A stretch of DNA of 64,000 nt from Nymphaea colorata (Eukaryota > Streptophyta > Magnoliopsida > Nymphaeales > Nymphaeaceae): the NCBI RefSeq assembly GCF_008831285.2, contig NC_045141.1, positions 15,240,106-15,304,105 of the forward strand, given 5' to 3'. Shown piece after piece: positions 1 to 9,560 of the stretch. Within the stretch, counting starts at the first letter, position 1. Each line of letters opens with the position of its first letter. The position numbers and the translations under genes are program-made. The notes under the pieces are model-generated. The model saw only the letters and a program-made list of their open reading frames with translations, had not been told where the DNA came from and made no database searches.

Positions 1-349
1 ATGGTGGGTTGAGATCACTGTCCAACGACATCCTTTTTTCTTCCTGTTACAGGGATGATAACTTCTTTGAGGTAAGATTTCTGATTCTCCATCATTAGTT
101 GCTCTTGTTTGATCATAACTACCTATTTCTGATTGATTAGTATATGATTAGAAAAGCATTGCTTTTCTTGGTATCTCAGCTTAACTTGTTTCTACACTAG
201 AGTGTCAACTTATTTAAATATTTTTAGGGAAAAACCAGAGGTAAGAAAACTTGAGCTAAATTTAAAAAAAGAAGTTATGTCAATCGCTTGGTCTTGTGCT
301 AGAGCGAACGCTGGGTCAATGCTTTCCACCAACCAATTTTTTAAGCATT

Positions 350-393
350 CTTTTCAATATTCTAGCTTTGAATGGCAAAAGATTGTGGATGGA
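350..393 (+). pseudogene. Tiny callose synthase fragment
   Basis: A stretch reading SFEWQKIVDG matches, over about 24 identical bases, the callose synthase segment GFEWQKIVDD seen in the longer copy near 28.04 kb. The match stops after IVDG and the flanks are unrelated. A 19-base exon-like piece at 52-70, bounded by AG and GT, reads DDNFFE and resembles the DNYFEE motif of the same family, but it is too short to call. Best read as a scrap left by rearrangement. Confidence 0.4.
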
Positions 394-529
394 GGGAGCA
401 AAATTTTTGAAACTAAAGAAAATTTTTCTTGGATTTTCTTTCGTTTTTTTTGTTTCAAATCCAAGGGAGCAAAATTTTAGAAAGTGCCAAACAAAAGAAA
501 AATCTATAGACCAGTTCATTATGTACTTG

Positions 530-880
530 ATCATATTCAAGTTACGGAAAACACGTTTTTTCGAAAAAAACTTGGCAACTTGTTGAATTTCCACGTTATT
601 AATAGCATTTTTTAAATTTCCACGTTCATATTCAGATCTACATTTCAAGTTAAGAAAACACGTTTTTTCGAAAAAAACTGAAAAAAACGTGATAAATTAA
701 ATGGCAGTTTAAAACTTAAAAAAAGATATTTTTTTTGAAAAAAATGTTAAAAACGAAAAAAATGCGTTTTAACACGCTTTTAACATGTTTTTTATGATTT
801 TATCACGTTTTTTTCACTTTTTTTACTTTTTTCAGTTTTTTAATGCCAAACAGTTTTTTTTTTTTCATTTTCTGATTTTT
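530..880. repeat. AT-rich segment with repeated palindromic motif
   Basis: A motif of about 33 bases containing the palindrome TTTTTTCGAAAAAA occurs at 538-572 and again at 646-679. It is followed by runs of A and T that can pair with each other. The make-up resembles the inside of an AT-rich MITE, but no clear terminal repeats or target duplication were found. No gene is seen. Confidence 0.4.
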
Positions 881-968
881 TATTTGTTGTAAATCTACTT
901 ACCTTTTAATGGTTGTGTTATTAGTTTTTCACTTATTTTATTTTATTCACATTTTTTTATCAAATAAA

Positions 969-1026
969 TGGTCAGAGCACCGCCCTGTCAAGGCGGAAGC
1001 TGCGGGTTCGAGCCCCGTCAGTCCCG
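969..1026 (+). pseudogene. trnD-GUC: Plastid-derived trnD-GUC fragment
   Basis: The sequence carries the anticodon stem-loop CCGCCCTGTCAAGGCGG with anticodon GTC (Asp), the T arm GGGTTCGAGCCCC and the 3' acceptor strand GTCAGTCCCG. This is the plastid form of tRNA-Asp from memory of the family. The 5' acceptor strand and most of the D arm are missing, so it cannot fold as a working tRNA. It lies next to plastid 16S fragments and is nuclear-integrated plastid DNA. Confidence 0.8.
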
Positions 1027-1041
1027 CACAGACCTGGGATC

Positions 1042-1099
1042 CTCTCTCAGTGTCAGTGTCGGCCCAGCAGAGTGCTTTCGCCATTGGTGTTCTTTCCGA
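1042..1099 (-). pseudogene. rrn16: Plastid 16S rRNA fragment, reverse strand
   Basis: The reverse complement reads TCGGAAAGAACACCAATGGC followed by GAAAGCACTCTGCTGGGCC, which is the plastid 16S rRNA region around the 690-750 helices with one visible change. It begins 16 bases after the trnD fragment although these genes are not adjacent in plastomes, so the fragments were joined during or after transfer. Confidence 0.8.
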
Positions 1100-1246
1100 G
1101 TATGATGGTGCTGCTAAATGGAAGGATCTTATCAACATCCATAATGATAAATCATAGATCGAACTGCTGAATTGGAAAAATGCAATTTAAAATTGTTCGT
1201 TTGAAAATTTCTCAAAAAGTTAATCATAGGTTCTTCTCTCCACAAA

Positions 1247-1347
1247 CACAAGTGGTGCATGGCTGTCGTCAGCTCGTGTCGTAAGGTATTGGGTTAAGTC
1301 CCGCAACGAGTGCAACCCTCGTGTTTAGTTGCCACTATTGAGTTTTT
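1247..1347 (+). pseudogene. rrn16: Plastid 16S rRNA fragment, forward strand
   Basis: Contains GGTGCATGGCTGTCGTCAGC and, a little later, GGGTTAAGTCCCGCAACGAG, the highly conserved 16S region near E. coli positions 1050-1110, then CCCTCGTGTTTAGTTGCCA typical of the plastid version. A few substitutions mark it as decayed. It is opposite in strand to the nearby fragment at 1042-1099. Confidence 0.85.
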
Positions 1348-1545
1348 GGCTCATGTTACTACTCCATACATATCCAAAGTTGTCTGAAAGACACAAAAGT
1401 CTAGTTTGTTCATAGGGTTGAGGGGTAGGAATAGAACTTTTATTCCTCACCCGCTTATCCAATCATCCCAGTCATCCAATCATCCCAGTAAAAATTTTTA
1501 TATTTTATATTATTACAAAATATAACTGATATATTCAAAATAACG

Positions 1546-2055
1546 GAGACAGACAAAAAGTAAAACCCCTCCCGGAACATCCCTAATAGTCGAATCACAC
1601 TATAACCCCACATAGAAAACGAGCGAAAATTCATCTTCACGAACATCAAAACCAGCAAAACATTATATTCAGAAACCCAAACACAATACATAACTTTCCC
1701 TCCCAGATTCAATGCCATCCACTTCCAAGCACCACTCAATCGATTCCCCCAAAAAAAAAAAAAACATCCAAGGCAACAGAAGCAACAATATTTTCGTAAG
1801 TACAAGAACAAGGATAAGAAGGAGGAGAAGAGGATCTAGCCGTCTAGGATTTCGGAACTGGTTACCTCCATTAACGAGACGCTCGAGCGAAAAGGCTCGG
1901 TTTAGCGTTTTGGCGAAGCGTCCGATTCGAGTCGCGCTCTTTTTCTTGGATTCTGGGGCCTTGGCTAATTTTATCCAGCAGGTTCTGTTTTTTACTCAAT
2001 GGATCAGGTCAGTTCCAATTCTGATACTTTTATCCGATTCGGCAAGCCATTGCAG
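1546..2055 (+). repeat. Left arm of long inverted repeat 1
   Basis: This arm is nearly the exact reverse complement of 2379-2888, with a spacer of about 320 bases. Its minus strand carries a short reading frame starting MALNLGGKVMYCVWVSEYN that is matched in the other arm as MASNLGGKVMYCVWVSEYN. A C/T-rich leader precedes that ATG, as in plant 5' untranslated regions, so a gene's 5' end may have been captured. The protein is not recognised. The window has nothing else between 1350 and 1546. Confidence 0.85.
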
Positions 2056-2378
2056 TTTTCACTTGGCAATGGCACGATCCTTGCGGATGATGCTCCTTGG
2101 GGATGACTCTGTTAATTAAACCCAAACACCTCCCCACTGACTTTACTTACCACCATGTTGCTCCCCACCACTTTGTATCGAGCCAAACACAAGGCGTTCG
2201 TTCGTCTAGTGTCCAAATTCCCCAAACCAAAAACACGACTGTAGATTGATAGGAGGTTTAATTAACAGGTTATTGGTTCACATGATTAAGACTTGATTAT
2301 TATCATTTTTCTAATCAGTTGTTATTCAATAGGTTCGGTGGTGGTTCCGAGGTGAGCAACCTAAGAAAGAAACGTCAA

Positions 2379-2881
2379 TTGCAATGGCTTGCCGAATCGG
2401 ATAAAAGTATCAAAATTGGAACTGACCCGATCCATTGAGTGGAAAACAGAATCTGCTGGATAAAATTAGCGAGGGCCCCAGAATCCAAGAAAAAGAGCGC
2501 GACTCGAATCGAACGCTTCGCCAAAACGCTAAACCGAGCCCTTTCGCTCGAGCGTCTCGTTAATGGAGGTAACCAGTTCCGAAATCCTAGACGGCTAGAT
2601 CCTCTTCTCCTCCTCCTCCTTATCCTTGTTCTTGTACTTACGAAAATTTTGTTGCTTCTGTTGCCTTGGATTTTTTTTTTTTGGGAATCGATTGAGTGGT
2701 GCTTTGAAGTAGATGGCGTCGAATCTGGGTGGGAAAGTTATGTATTGTGTTTGGGTTTCTGAATATAATGTTTTGCTGGTTTTGATGTTCATGAAGATGA
2801 ATTTTCGCTCGTTTTCTATGTGGGGTTATAGTGTGATTCGACTATTAGGGATGTTCCGGGAGGGGTTTTACTTTTTGTCTG

Positions 2882-2888
<7 letters not shown>
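2379..2888 (-). repeat. Right arm of long inverted repeat 1
   Basis: Reverse-complement partner of 1546-2055. Only scattered substitutions and small indels separate the arms, so the inversion is fairly recent. The forward strand of this arm encodes the 69-residue frame that starts at 2713. The arm ends at a CT microsatellite (about 2876-2917), which is absent from the left arm and has expanded here. Confidence 0.85.
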
Positions 2889-2915
<27 letters not shown>

Positions 2916-2917
2916 CC
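2876..2917. repeat. CT microsatellite
   Basis: An almost pure (CT)n run of about 40 bases with one interruption (TTT). From 2930 to 3560 I see AT-rich, gene-free sequence. Confidence 0.9.
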
Positions 2918-3559
2918 TTTGAATTTAAACAGTGCGAAAAATAGGGATGCACTAGTACATAGTATGTGAAAAATTTCAAACTAAAATATATGTTACTTTA
3001 AAAATGATGCAATTAAAATTTTAAATTTGTCTTATTTGAATATTTTAAATTAGTCATCAGACAATTTGAAATGAATCTAACATGGAAAGTAGTTCCTGTT
3101 TGACACCTGCATGAACTAGATTAAGAGTAGGTCGGTAGATTTGCAGACTGGAAGCGATTAAAAATGCATGGTTTGATAGATGGTACACTAATGCAAATTT
3201 GAGGCCTTAGCTCTTGTACACTTAGACCTAGCTGGTCCATTACATTCAAGATTGGCCCATTTTATGACGACCCACAAAGCACAATAAACATGGTACTTAT
3301 TTATCTGAGTGTTCTATGGTTGTCTCTAGGTCATTAAGTTTTAGGCATGGTTGAGAGATACATAGGCAGATCAGGACTGAGGTTCTGGCAACTATTTGAA
3401 TATTTCACATGAAAACTCATTATTTGGATCATGCTAATGAAGTATGATCAGTAAACACCAGGCTTACCAAAATCCTGTAGTTAGCTAGATTATAGTTGAA
3501 AAATAGACTGTAATTGCCAAAATATTACTCTTATCTTTGCTTTCAGTTTTCCTTCTTTT

Positions 3560-3785
3560 GTCCATCTGTGCATCAATTGGCACATTTTCGAGGAAGATCT
3601 CTCTTCCACAGCAATCCTGAGAATGGCAAGCAGGAAACTGCCCGCCACGGCAAGACATAACGGCAGGTAACAAATAGGCATGGCAGCTTCCCCTGCCCAC
3701 AGCAAAAGCAGCACAATCGCTGCCCAAAGTTCATCATAGAACAAGAAAGGCACATTTTCAGAGCAAACCTCGACATCTTATATTT
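3560..3785 (-). repeat. Third copy of the palindrome gene-like segment
   Basis: This segment matches the outer part of the palindrome arm at 17445-17640 in the same orientation, and the arm at 8919-9069 in reverse. On the minus strand one frame reads FYDELWAAIVLLLLWAG, a hydrophobic, membrane-like stretch preserved in all copies although the frames around it are broken. The source gene is not recognised. Confidence 0.6.
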
Positions 3786-5560
3786 ATAAGCCTAAGAGTC
3801 TTTACTTCACCAACTCAGAACGGTCCAAGCAAGGAAGCTTTTAATGTTTTGCATCTTATCTTGGACAATAAATATCGCGACAATATAAGTGTACATTATA
3901 GGCAATCTTAATTTTGCTTTCAAGATATTTTAATTAATGAAATGGATTCATTTCCATTTTCACAATAGATATTTCCCATCTTTGGACAATGCAGAAAGGA
4001 CATTTGAATATATGGCCTCATCAAAGTGGTAGAGAAAAAGAGAAGGAAATCACCCATTTCCTGGCAATGAAATCAAGGCCAAGGCTGCATTTTTGTTATA
4101 TGGTAGCAACTTCCATTTTACAAGAATAATAAGATATAATATCATGATAGAGTCAAAGGATGTTTTTAGTGCCTCTTATAGCATAAACTAGCACTCTTCT
4201 TTAGTTTACCTCCATTTGTAAATGAATATATTGTGAACGAAAAAAGCAATATTAAATTGTAGAACTTGTCATTCACTAGTTTATATTAGGACGGGTAAAA
4301 TGTAATGAAAAATAGTATCACAAAAAAGCTTTTTCCTTCGCCTACAAGATATGAAGCATTTTTTCTGTCTTATATTGGAATCAAAATATGGCTGAAAGCT
4401 ATAATTTATAATTATATGCAATTCTGATTTCTCTTTTATAAGATTTGAGTTAATGAAATGAAATGTATATATAAATATATGTCCTTCCTTAACTCTATGC
4501 CTACATTTTTTAAAATTGTTGTATCCATACCCGTTCCTTCGTAACCGTACCCACGTGACTTACAGCAGCAGTTGAAGTTGTAGCTAAGAGTTGTTGTATG
4601 ATATGGTGCCACAACTATCACTTAAGCATGAATTATGGAGATGCGATTTTCTTGATTGCAGGCCTTTTGACTAGATAACAGTAGCTCTAACCAATTGATG
4701 TTAATTCATCTCGAAACTGAGTATGGAAATGTGATTTACCTTATTATAATGCTGGAAAGGATTATCTAAACAGGGTTGCTAAGTTGGCTCTTAATTCCTG
4801 TGAATGTTTTTGTTCCATGGATCATGTATCAAGAATCAGATGCACCATCCCTACCAATGGTGATTTTTTCTGTATTTTTTTATGTTTGGTTTATCTTTTG
4901 CACTTTATTGGGATTTAAATTAATTCCAAACATTGAATTGATCAGCAATTTGAAACAGATTGATTATGTCATGCCGAGATTTTTCTAACCTGGCCTAACC
5001 TTTGCAAAACTATTACATGGTCAGTACATTAGATTTGGATCCGACAGAAACATTTCGAAAGAAATTGGATACGGAAAAAAAATTCTTATCCAAATAAGAA
5101 ATCAGATCAAATTCAGATTTAAGAAATGATGTATGCTTGGATTCTGGTTCAGATTTGGATATGCTTAAATATCTGATCAGATTCGGATATGGATCCAGAT
5201 CAGATTTATTTTTAAATAAACATTCTATATCTAATGCTCCTACATTTTGAAAATCAGCCAAATTTGATTCAACATTTTGATTTGGGTTCGAATATGAATG
5301 TAAAAATCAGATTCGGATTGTAAAATCAGATTTGGATTTGGATTTGACTTTTTTCTGTTTGTATTCAAATCCAGAAATATGAATATCTGAAAAAGTGGAT
5401 ACGGTTAAGGGTATGCACGACTCGAATCTGATCCATTGACAACCTTAATTTTTGATGGTGTATTTAAAGTCTTTTAAAATCATCCAAGTTCATTTTGGGA
5501 CTATACATAGGCTTGAGCCCAACTTGTTATAAGCTTAAATGCTAAGCAACAATTTATTTC
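3786..5560 (+). repeat. Dispersed repeat block, copy 1
   Basis: About 1.7 kb repeated at least six times in this window: forward at 17640-18850, 33080-33890 and 56310-57150, and reversed at 21880-23760 and 28640-30440. It includes a conserved short frame around 4680-4800, best kept at 56365-56553 (NQLMLIHIETEYGNV), and ends in a stretch rich in GATTCGGAT-like words (5030-5440) typical of the inner ends of plant MITEs. The block adjoins callose synthase exons in several copies. Confidence 0.7.
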
Positions 5561-5643
5561 TAATTTCATGGGGGAACCAATTTTGAGACTCCACCTGATT
5601 TCCAATATAAAACTGCTGTTTAAGGCTTGAATAAGACTTCCTG

Positions 5644-6725
5644 ACTGGTGAAGCTAAAAGCATGGTTCCATTTATTGTGCCAAATATTTTTAGATGAATG
5701 GAATAATTTCATGGAACGGCTCAATTGTAGAAGAGAGAGTGAGGTTTGTGGTAATGAAGAGAATGTCTTGCACCATCGTCATTGGGCGTCCCTAAGAGGG
5801 CAATCTCTCTACAGAACAGGTAGAGACCTTTGCACATGTAGATCTTTGAGCAGACTTTCCCTTTTATCCTCATGAACTTGTTACTTCCTCCAGTCGGAGG
5901 GATGATGTACTTCAGAAAGGCCTTGAAGCTTCAAGCTTTTCTTGACATGGCTTCTGAAACACGTATAGAATCCATTGCTCTTGTCCTACATTAGTGCTAC
6001 GTCTTGTTCATGAAAGTTACTCTATTTTTCTTTATACTGGATAAGAAATATTGGAAGGCTACAAGGCAGTTACGGGACCAGTGGATGAAAAATTGAAAAG
6101 CCAGAGGTCATTATCTGCTCAGATAGAGGTTGTGGCCGACATGAAATTCACATAAGTTGCTACTTGCCAGAACTATGGTAATCAAAAGCAAAGTGGAGAT
6201 TGCCGTGCTACAGACATTCTAAACTTGATGGTTAAGCATCTGTTGACTTTCCATAATCACTGATAGTCACCTGCAGTGCTGCTGTTCATATGATTTTTCA
6301 CATTAATCCTGTCTTTTCATTGCAATATAACTTCTGAATTTTCCTAGTTTTCTTGTTTTTTTGTTTATTAAATACCAAATTTATGACCAACTGCATAAAT
6401 TAACTTGGCTCCTTTGCATCTCATAAGTGGGTCCTTCACGTGTCAAGCATTACTTTGAGATATGATTCATTGATATGGGTACTGATGTTCTTGCTGCAGC
6501 TTGAATACAGCATATGTATCGGTGTGATGTACCTTGTTCTTTGTTATGGATTCAATCATTGTTACCAGCTTGTTCTTGATTGTAGACCTAATTGTTGCTT
6601 TTCCTGTGTAGCTATCCATCTTTACGTGTAGCATACATTGATGAAGTTGAAGAAAGATAAAATGGCAGAGTACAGAAGGTCTATAATTCAGTTTTAGTGA
6701 AAGCTGTCGATAACCGTGATCAGGT
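5644..6725 (+). pseudogene. Callose synthase exons, start of catalytic region (broken)
   Basis: Plant callose synthase (glucan synthase-like, 1,3-beta-glucan synthase of the plasma membrane, GT48) normally has about 1900 residues; this is a fragment. Visible pieces in order: DEWNNFMERLNC and LRHWASLRGQ-like text (5690-5815), MMYFRKALKLQAFLDMASET (about 5905-5960), EGYKAVTGPVDEK then ADMKFT*VATCQNYGNQKQS (about 6050-6200), and after an intron YPSLRVAYIDEVEER (about 6608-6655) followed by VYNSVLVKAVDNRDQ. An insertion breaks the frame after SLYRT (about 5825-5890), a TAA replaces the Tyr of KFTYVATC, and another stop follows EVEER. Exon borders remain, so this is a DNA-level copy, not a retrocopy. 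The next catalytic exons are absent here. Confidence 0.9.
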
Positions 6726-6873
6726 ATATAGTTTTTTTTTTTTGAATTTCAGTTGAAAATTATGTATTGCTCTGCCATTTTCATCTTTTTCTGAGGTAGC
6801 TGCTGCTATGTTTTTACCCATATTAGCTGCTGCTCCTTTCTGAGGTAGCTGCTGCTCCTTTCATGCACCATTT

Positions 6874-7220
6874 GTCACAAAAAACGCCGTTTTTAAAAAA
6901 AAAATACGTATTTAATGCCAAAAATAGTTCTGCCGTATAATACCCGTACTATTCCCATTTAAAAAAAAACATCAAAAAACAAAAAACGCGTATAATACCC
7001 ATTTAATACCCGTATAATACCCGTTTTTTGCCGTTATTTTCCGTTATTTTACCGTTTTTTATTAATTATTATTTTTTATAATTTTTAAGATGTATTAAAT
7101 GTTTAATTTTTTTAAAAAATTTGCCGAACTTTTCCCGTTTTATTTCTGATATATAAAACTTTGCCGTATTATACCCGTTTTTTTCATCGCCGTTTAATAC
7201 CCGTCCCCGTTTTTTGTGAC
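6874..7220. mobile_element. MITE with GTCACAAAAAACG ends
   Basis: The segment starts GTCACAAAAAACG and ends with the complement CGTTTTTTGTGAC. The inside is AT-rich with many copies of AATACCCGT and its complement. It sits within the broken callose synthase gene between the exon ending near 6725 and the last exon at 7768. A second element with GTCACAAA ends lies at 55408-55768. No target duplication is clear here. Family assignment is open. Confidence 0.65.
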
Positions 7221-7767
7221 TTAATAGCCCTCTGTGGTGCCAACTAGATCGGGCTACAGGTTGAGTCGAGCTTTACCACACTGGGCGCTAATATCAGTTT
7301 TATGCTATGTCACATGGACGCGGCTAAGGAGGCCACGTACCCGTGTCGACTCGCCGACATGGCGATTTTGACACGGGACTCGGCTAGTACACGGCAAAAA
7401 AATAAAAAATAAAAATTTAATGTTTTTTTTTTCATTTTATCAATTTTTTGTGATGCATCCAATTATTTCAATGAACAATCCTTTCAAATATTCAGTACTT
7501 TTGTGATAAAACACATTTTCTCACAAGATTGTAAGTGTGAACTATTAATTTAATGTTTTTTTAATCCTATCATTTTTTAAAATATTTAATGTAGCCTTGT
7601 CCATGTATCCGAAAATTTTGAAAATTACCGTATCCGCACCCGTATCGCATCCGCATCCGTGTGACATAGGTTTTATGGTGTCAGATATTGTCCTTCTAGC
7701 TCTACATGTTGCATGTTTTAATAATTTAATCTTTGCTTCCTTTTTCCTTGCTACCTTTTTCCTACAG
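7221..7767. other. Intron-like filler with repeat scraps
   Basis: No gene is seen. Sequence between the MITE and the last callose synthase exon holds short words such as GTATCCGCACCCGTATC (about 7630-7650) that recur in the dispersed repeat block. The 3' end has a pyrimidine-rich tract and CCTACAG, a good splice acceptor for the exon at 7768. Confidence 0.5.
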
Positions 7768-8009
7768 TGCTGCAACAGATTGCTCAAGCATGCAGGCCAC
7801 TGATGAAAGCTTTGGGACTTTGGGGCTCAGCAAAAGCACTTGCCAAGGTATATGAGTATATTATGGGTCTTATAACTTTCACACCTGTTGCTGTCCTTCC
7901 ATGGTTTCCCTTTGTATCGGAGTTCCAAACACGGCTTCTCTTCAACCAAGCATTCAGCCGAGGCTTGCAAATTTCATGGATTTTGACTGGAGGGAAGAAG
8001 CAGAACTAA
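7768..8009 (+). pseudogene. Callose synthase last exon with natural stop
   Basis: After a splice-acceptor AG the frame reads LQQIAQACRPLMKALGLWGS, then VYEYIMGLITFTPVAVLPWF, then FNQAFSRGLQISWILTGGKKQN and a TAA. This is the C-terminal end of plant callose synthases (membrane helices followed by the conserved FNQAFSRGLQI...GGKKQ tail), and the stop is where the family normally ends. The frame is open, but the exons that should precede it are missing here and appear instead at 20.2 and 26.9 kb. The exon is therefore an orphan. Confidence 0.9.
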
Positions 8010-8325
8010 GTTTACTGATTTTGGGGACAAGGACATCAGCAAGAATGTCTGCCTGCATATGTGTGTTTAATTCCTGTAAAATAGCATTCTTTGTTCGGAA
8101 CTTTGAACTGCTTTACAATAATCATGAATGTTAGATGTAACTTTCTTTAGTTTGTGTAGGTTTTTGTGCTCTTCTATCTATCTGATTACTTCCTATAGAT
8201 CAACTTAAATGAAGCTACATACTAAAGCTAAATCCGATGAAGCTCCATTCCAAAAATCTCTCTCTCTCTCTCTCTCTCTCCTCTCTTTCTCCATCCACAC
8301 ATGAAACACCTGCACACGCATATAG
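8010..8325. other. 3' flank of callose synthase fragment
   Basis: Likely the old 3' untranslated region and downstream DNA of the gene. It contains a CT microsatellite at about 8257-8290. No gene is seen. Confidence 0.4.
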
Positions 8326-8527
8326 ATGGATAATGTTAATCCAGCTTTTTGTATAATAATGATTATATTATTGACTGCATAACCTTCACAATTTATTAAG
8401 TTTGCCCGAATGTTTGTGCATATTTTCAAGGTACGAAAAAGCAGGACATCTGAAGTGATTTTTGCAAGTTTCTATTTTGATAAATCACAAACATTTAAAT
8501 TTAATCTGTAGAATGTAATAAAAAAAG
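8326..8527 (+). repeat. Duplicated segment (partner 33893-34103)
   Basis: This segment, from GATAATGTTAATCCAGCTTT to the poly-A-like run near 8520, is repeated almost base for base at 33893-34103. There it directly follows a copy of the dispersed block, while here it follows callose synthase 3' DNA. It holds no gene. Confidence 0.8.
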
Positions 8528-8528
8528 A

Positions 8529-8866
8529 ATGCACTGTTTGAGCTCGTGTGGACCTCAACTCATGGAGTTTTGCTTTCTTCCTCCAGCGGCATGGAGTGCA
8601 GTTGTGCAGGGTGTCTGCGACATTCGCTCCACCATTTTTCCATTGCCTCAGTCTTGGGGAGGAGTTGGAGCTGCTGCCTTGGCAGTCTTCTTTTGCCATG
8701 CACTGTTTGAGCTCGTGTGGACCTCAACTTGTGGAATTTTGCTTTCTTCCTCCAGCGGCGGGGAGTGCAGTCCTGCAGGGTGCCTGCGGCTTTCGCTTCA
8801 CCATTTTTCTGTCGCCTCAATCTTGGGGAGGAGTTGGAGCTGCTGCCTTGGTAGTCTTCTTTTGCC
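8529..8866 (+). repeat. Tandem duplication, 169-bp unit
   Basis: Two head-to-tail copies begin at 8529 and 8698, each starting ATGCACTGTTTGAGCTCGTG. The copies differ at scattered sites. Because 169 is not a multiple of three, reading frames change between copies, which speaks against a selected protein repeat. Confidence 0.85.
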
Positions 8867-8918
8867 TCTTTTCTGGGCCGGATGAATTTATCGAGGGCCG
8901 ACCCTAGGGACTGGTGTG

Positions 8919-9069
8919 CTTCTTTTTCTATGATGAACTTTGGGCGGCGATCATTCTGCTTTTGTTGTGGGGTTAAGTCTTGCCGTGGCGGGCTGTTCCT
9001 GCTTGCCATTCTGAGGATTCCAGTGGAAGAGAGATCTTTATCGAAAATGTGCCAATTGATGCACAGATG
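8919..9069 (+). repeat. Left arm of palindrome 2, outer part
   Basis: Reverse complement of 17445-17625, with about 50 bases missing in this arm. It is separated from the rest of its arm (15683-16570) by the copia insertion. The last five bases, AGATG at 9065-9069, are the target site duplicated on insertion. Confidence 0.85.
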
Positions 9070-9545
9070 TGTAAGATCATTTGGTGGGCCGGCATATGTC
9101 TAGGAGAAATTTCAGACATTATGACTGTCTTAACGTGAATATACGCTTAAGTGATTGCATTTTGGGATATTACGTCATTTTAGATGGTATGGGGTAATTT
9201 TGAAATGTATACATACCGGTATGGAATTACAGACTCTTTGATGGGTGGAATCCGTAATTGTCCTTATTATAAAATGGTAGTGGTCCCTGGGGTCGTGCGA
9301 TGGTTGCCTGAAACATTGGTTTCTAGAGTTTTCCTCTTCCCTATCTGAGAGAGACCTCAAGCGCGCCGCACGTACCCTGGAAGACCCTGCTGCGATCTTC
9401 CCGTGCGCCAGATCAGATGGATTCAGGTACGCTTCCGCTTTAAGTTTAAAGGTTTTGTTTAATTTAATGATTTAGCATGAGCATGATCCTGTTTAGGGTA
9501 TATATGTTTGGTTTTGTATATGCGTTATGGGGAGAAATACCAACA
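9070..9545 (+). repeat. 5' LTR of copia element
   Basis: 476 bp, from TGTAAGATCATTTGGTGGGC to GGAGAAATACCAACA. It pairs with 15202-15677. It should hold the element's promoter; a TATTATAAAA word at about 9264 is a plausible TATA-like signal, but this is inference. Confidence 0.97.
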
Positions 9546-9547
9546 AT

Positions 9548-9560
9548 TGGTATAAGAGCC
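9548..9560 (+). other. Primer binding site, initiator tRNA-Met
   Basis: TGGTATAAGAGCC follows the 5' LTR after two bases. The usual plant copia site is TGGTATCAGAGC, complementary to the 3' end of initiator tRNA-Met, with one mismatch here. It primes minus-strand cDNA synthesis. Confidence 0.9.

Noticed and set aside
969-1026. A working nuclear tRNA-Asp gene
   Set aside because: The 5' acceptor strand and part of the D arm are absent, and the sequence is of the plastid type.
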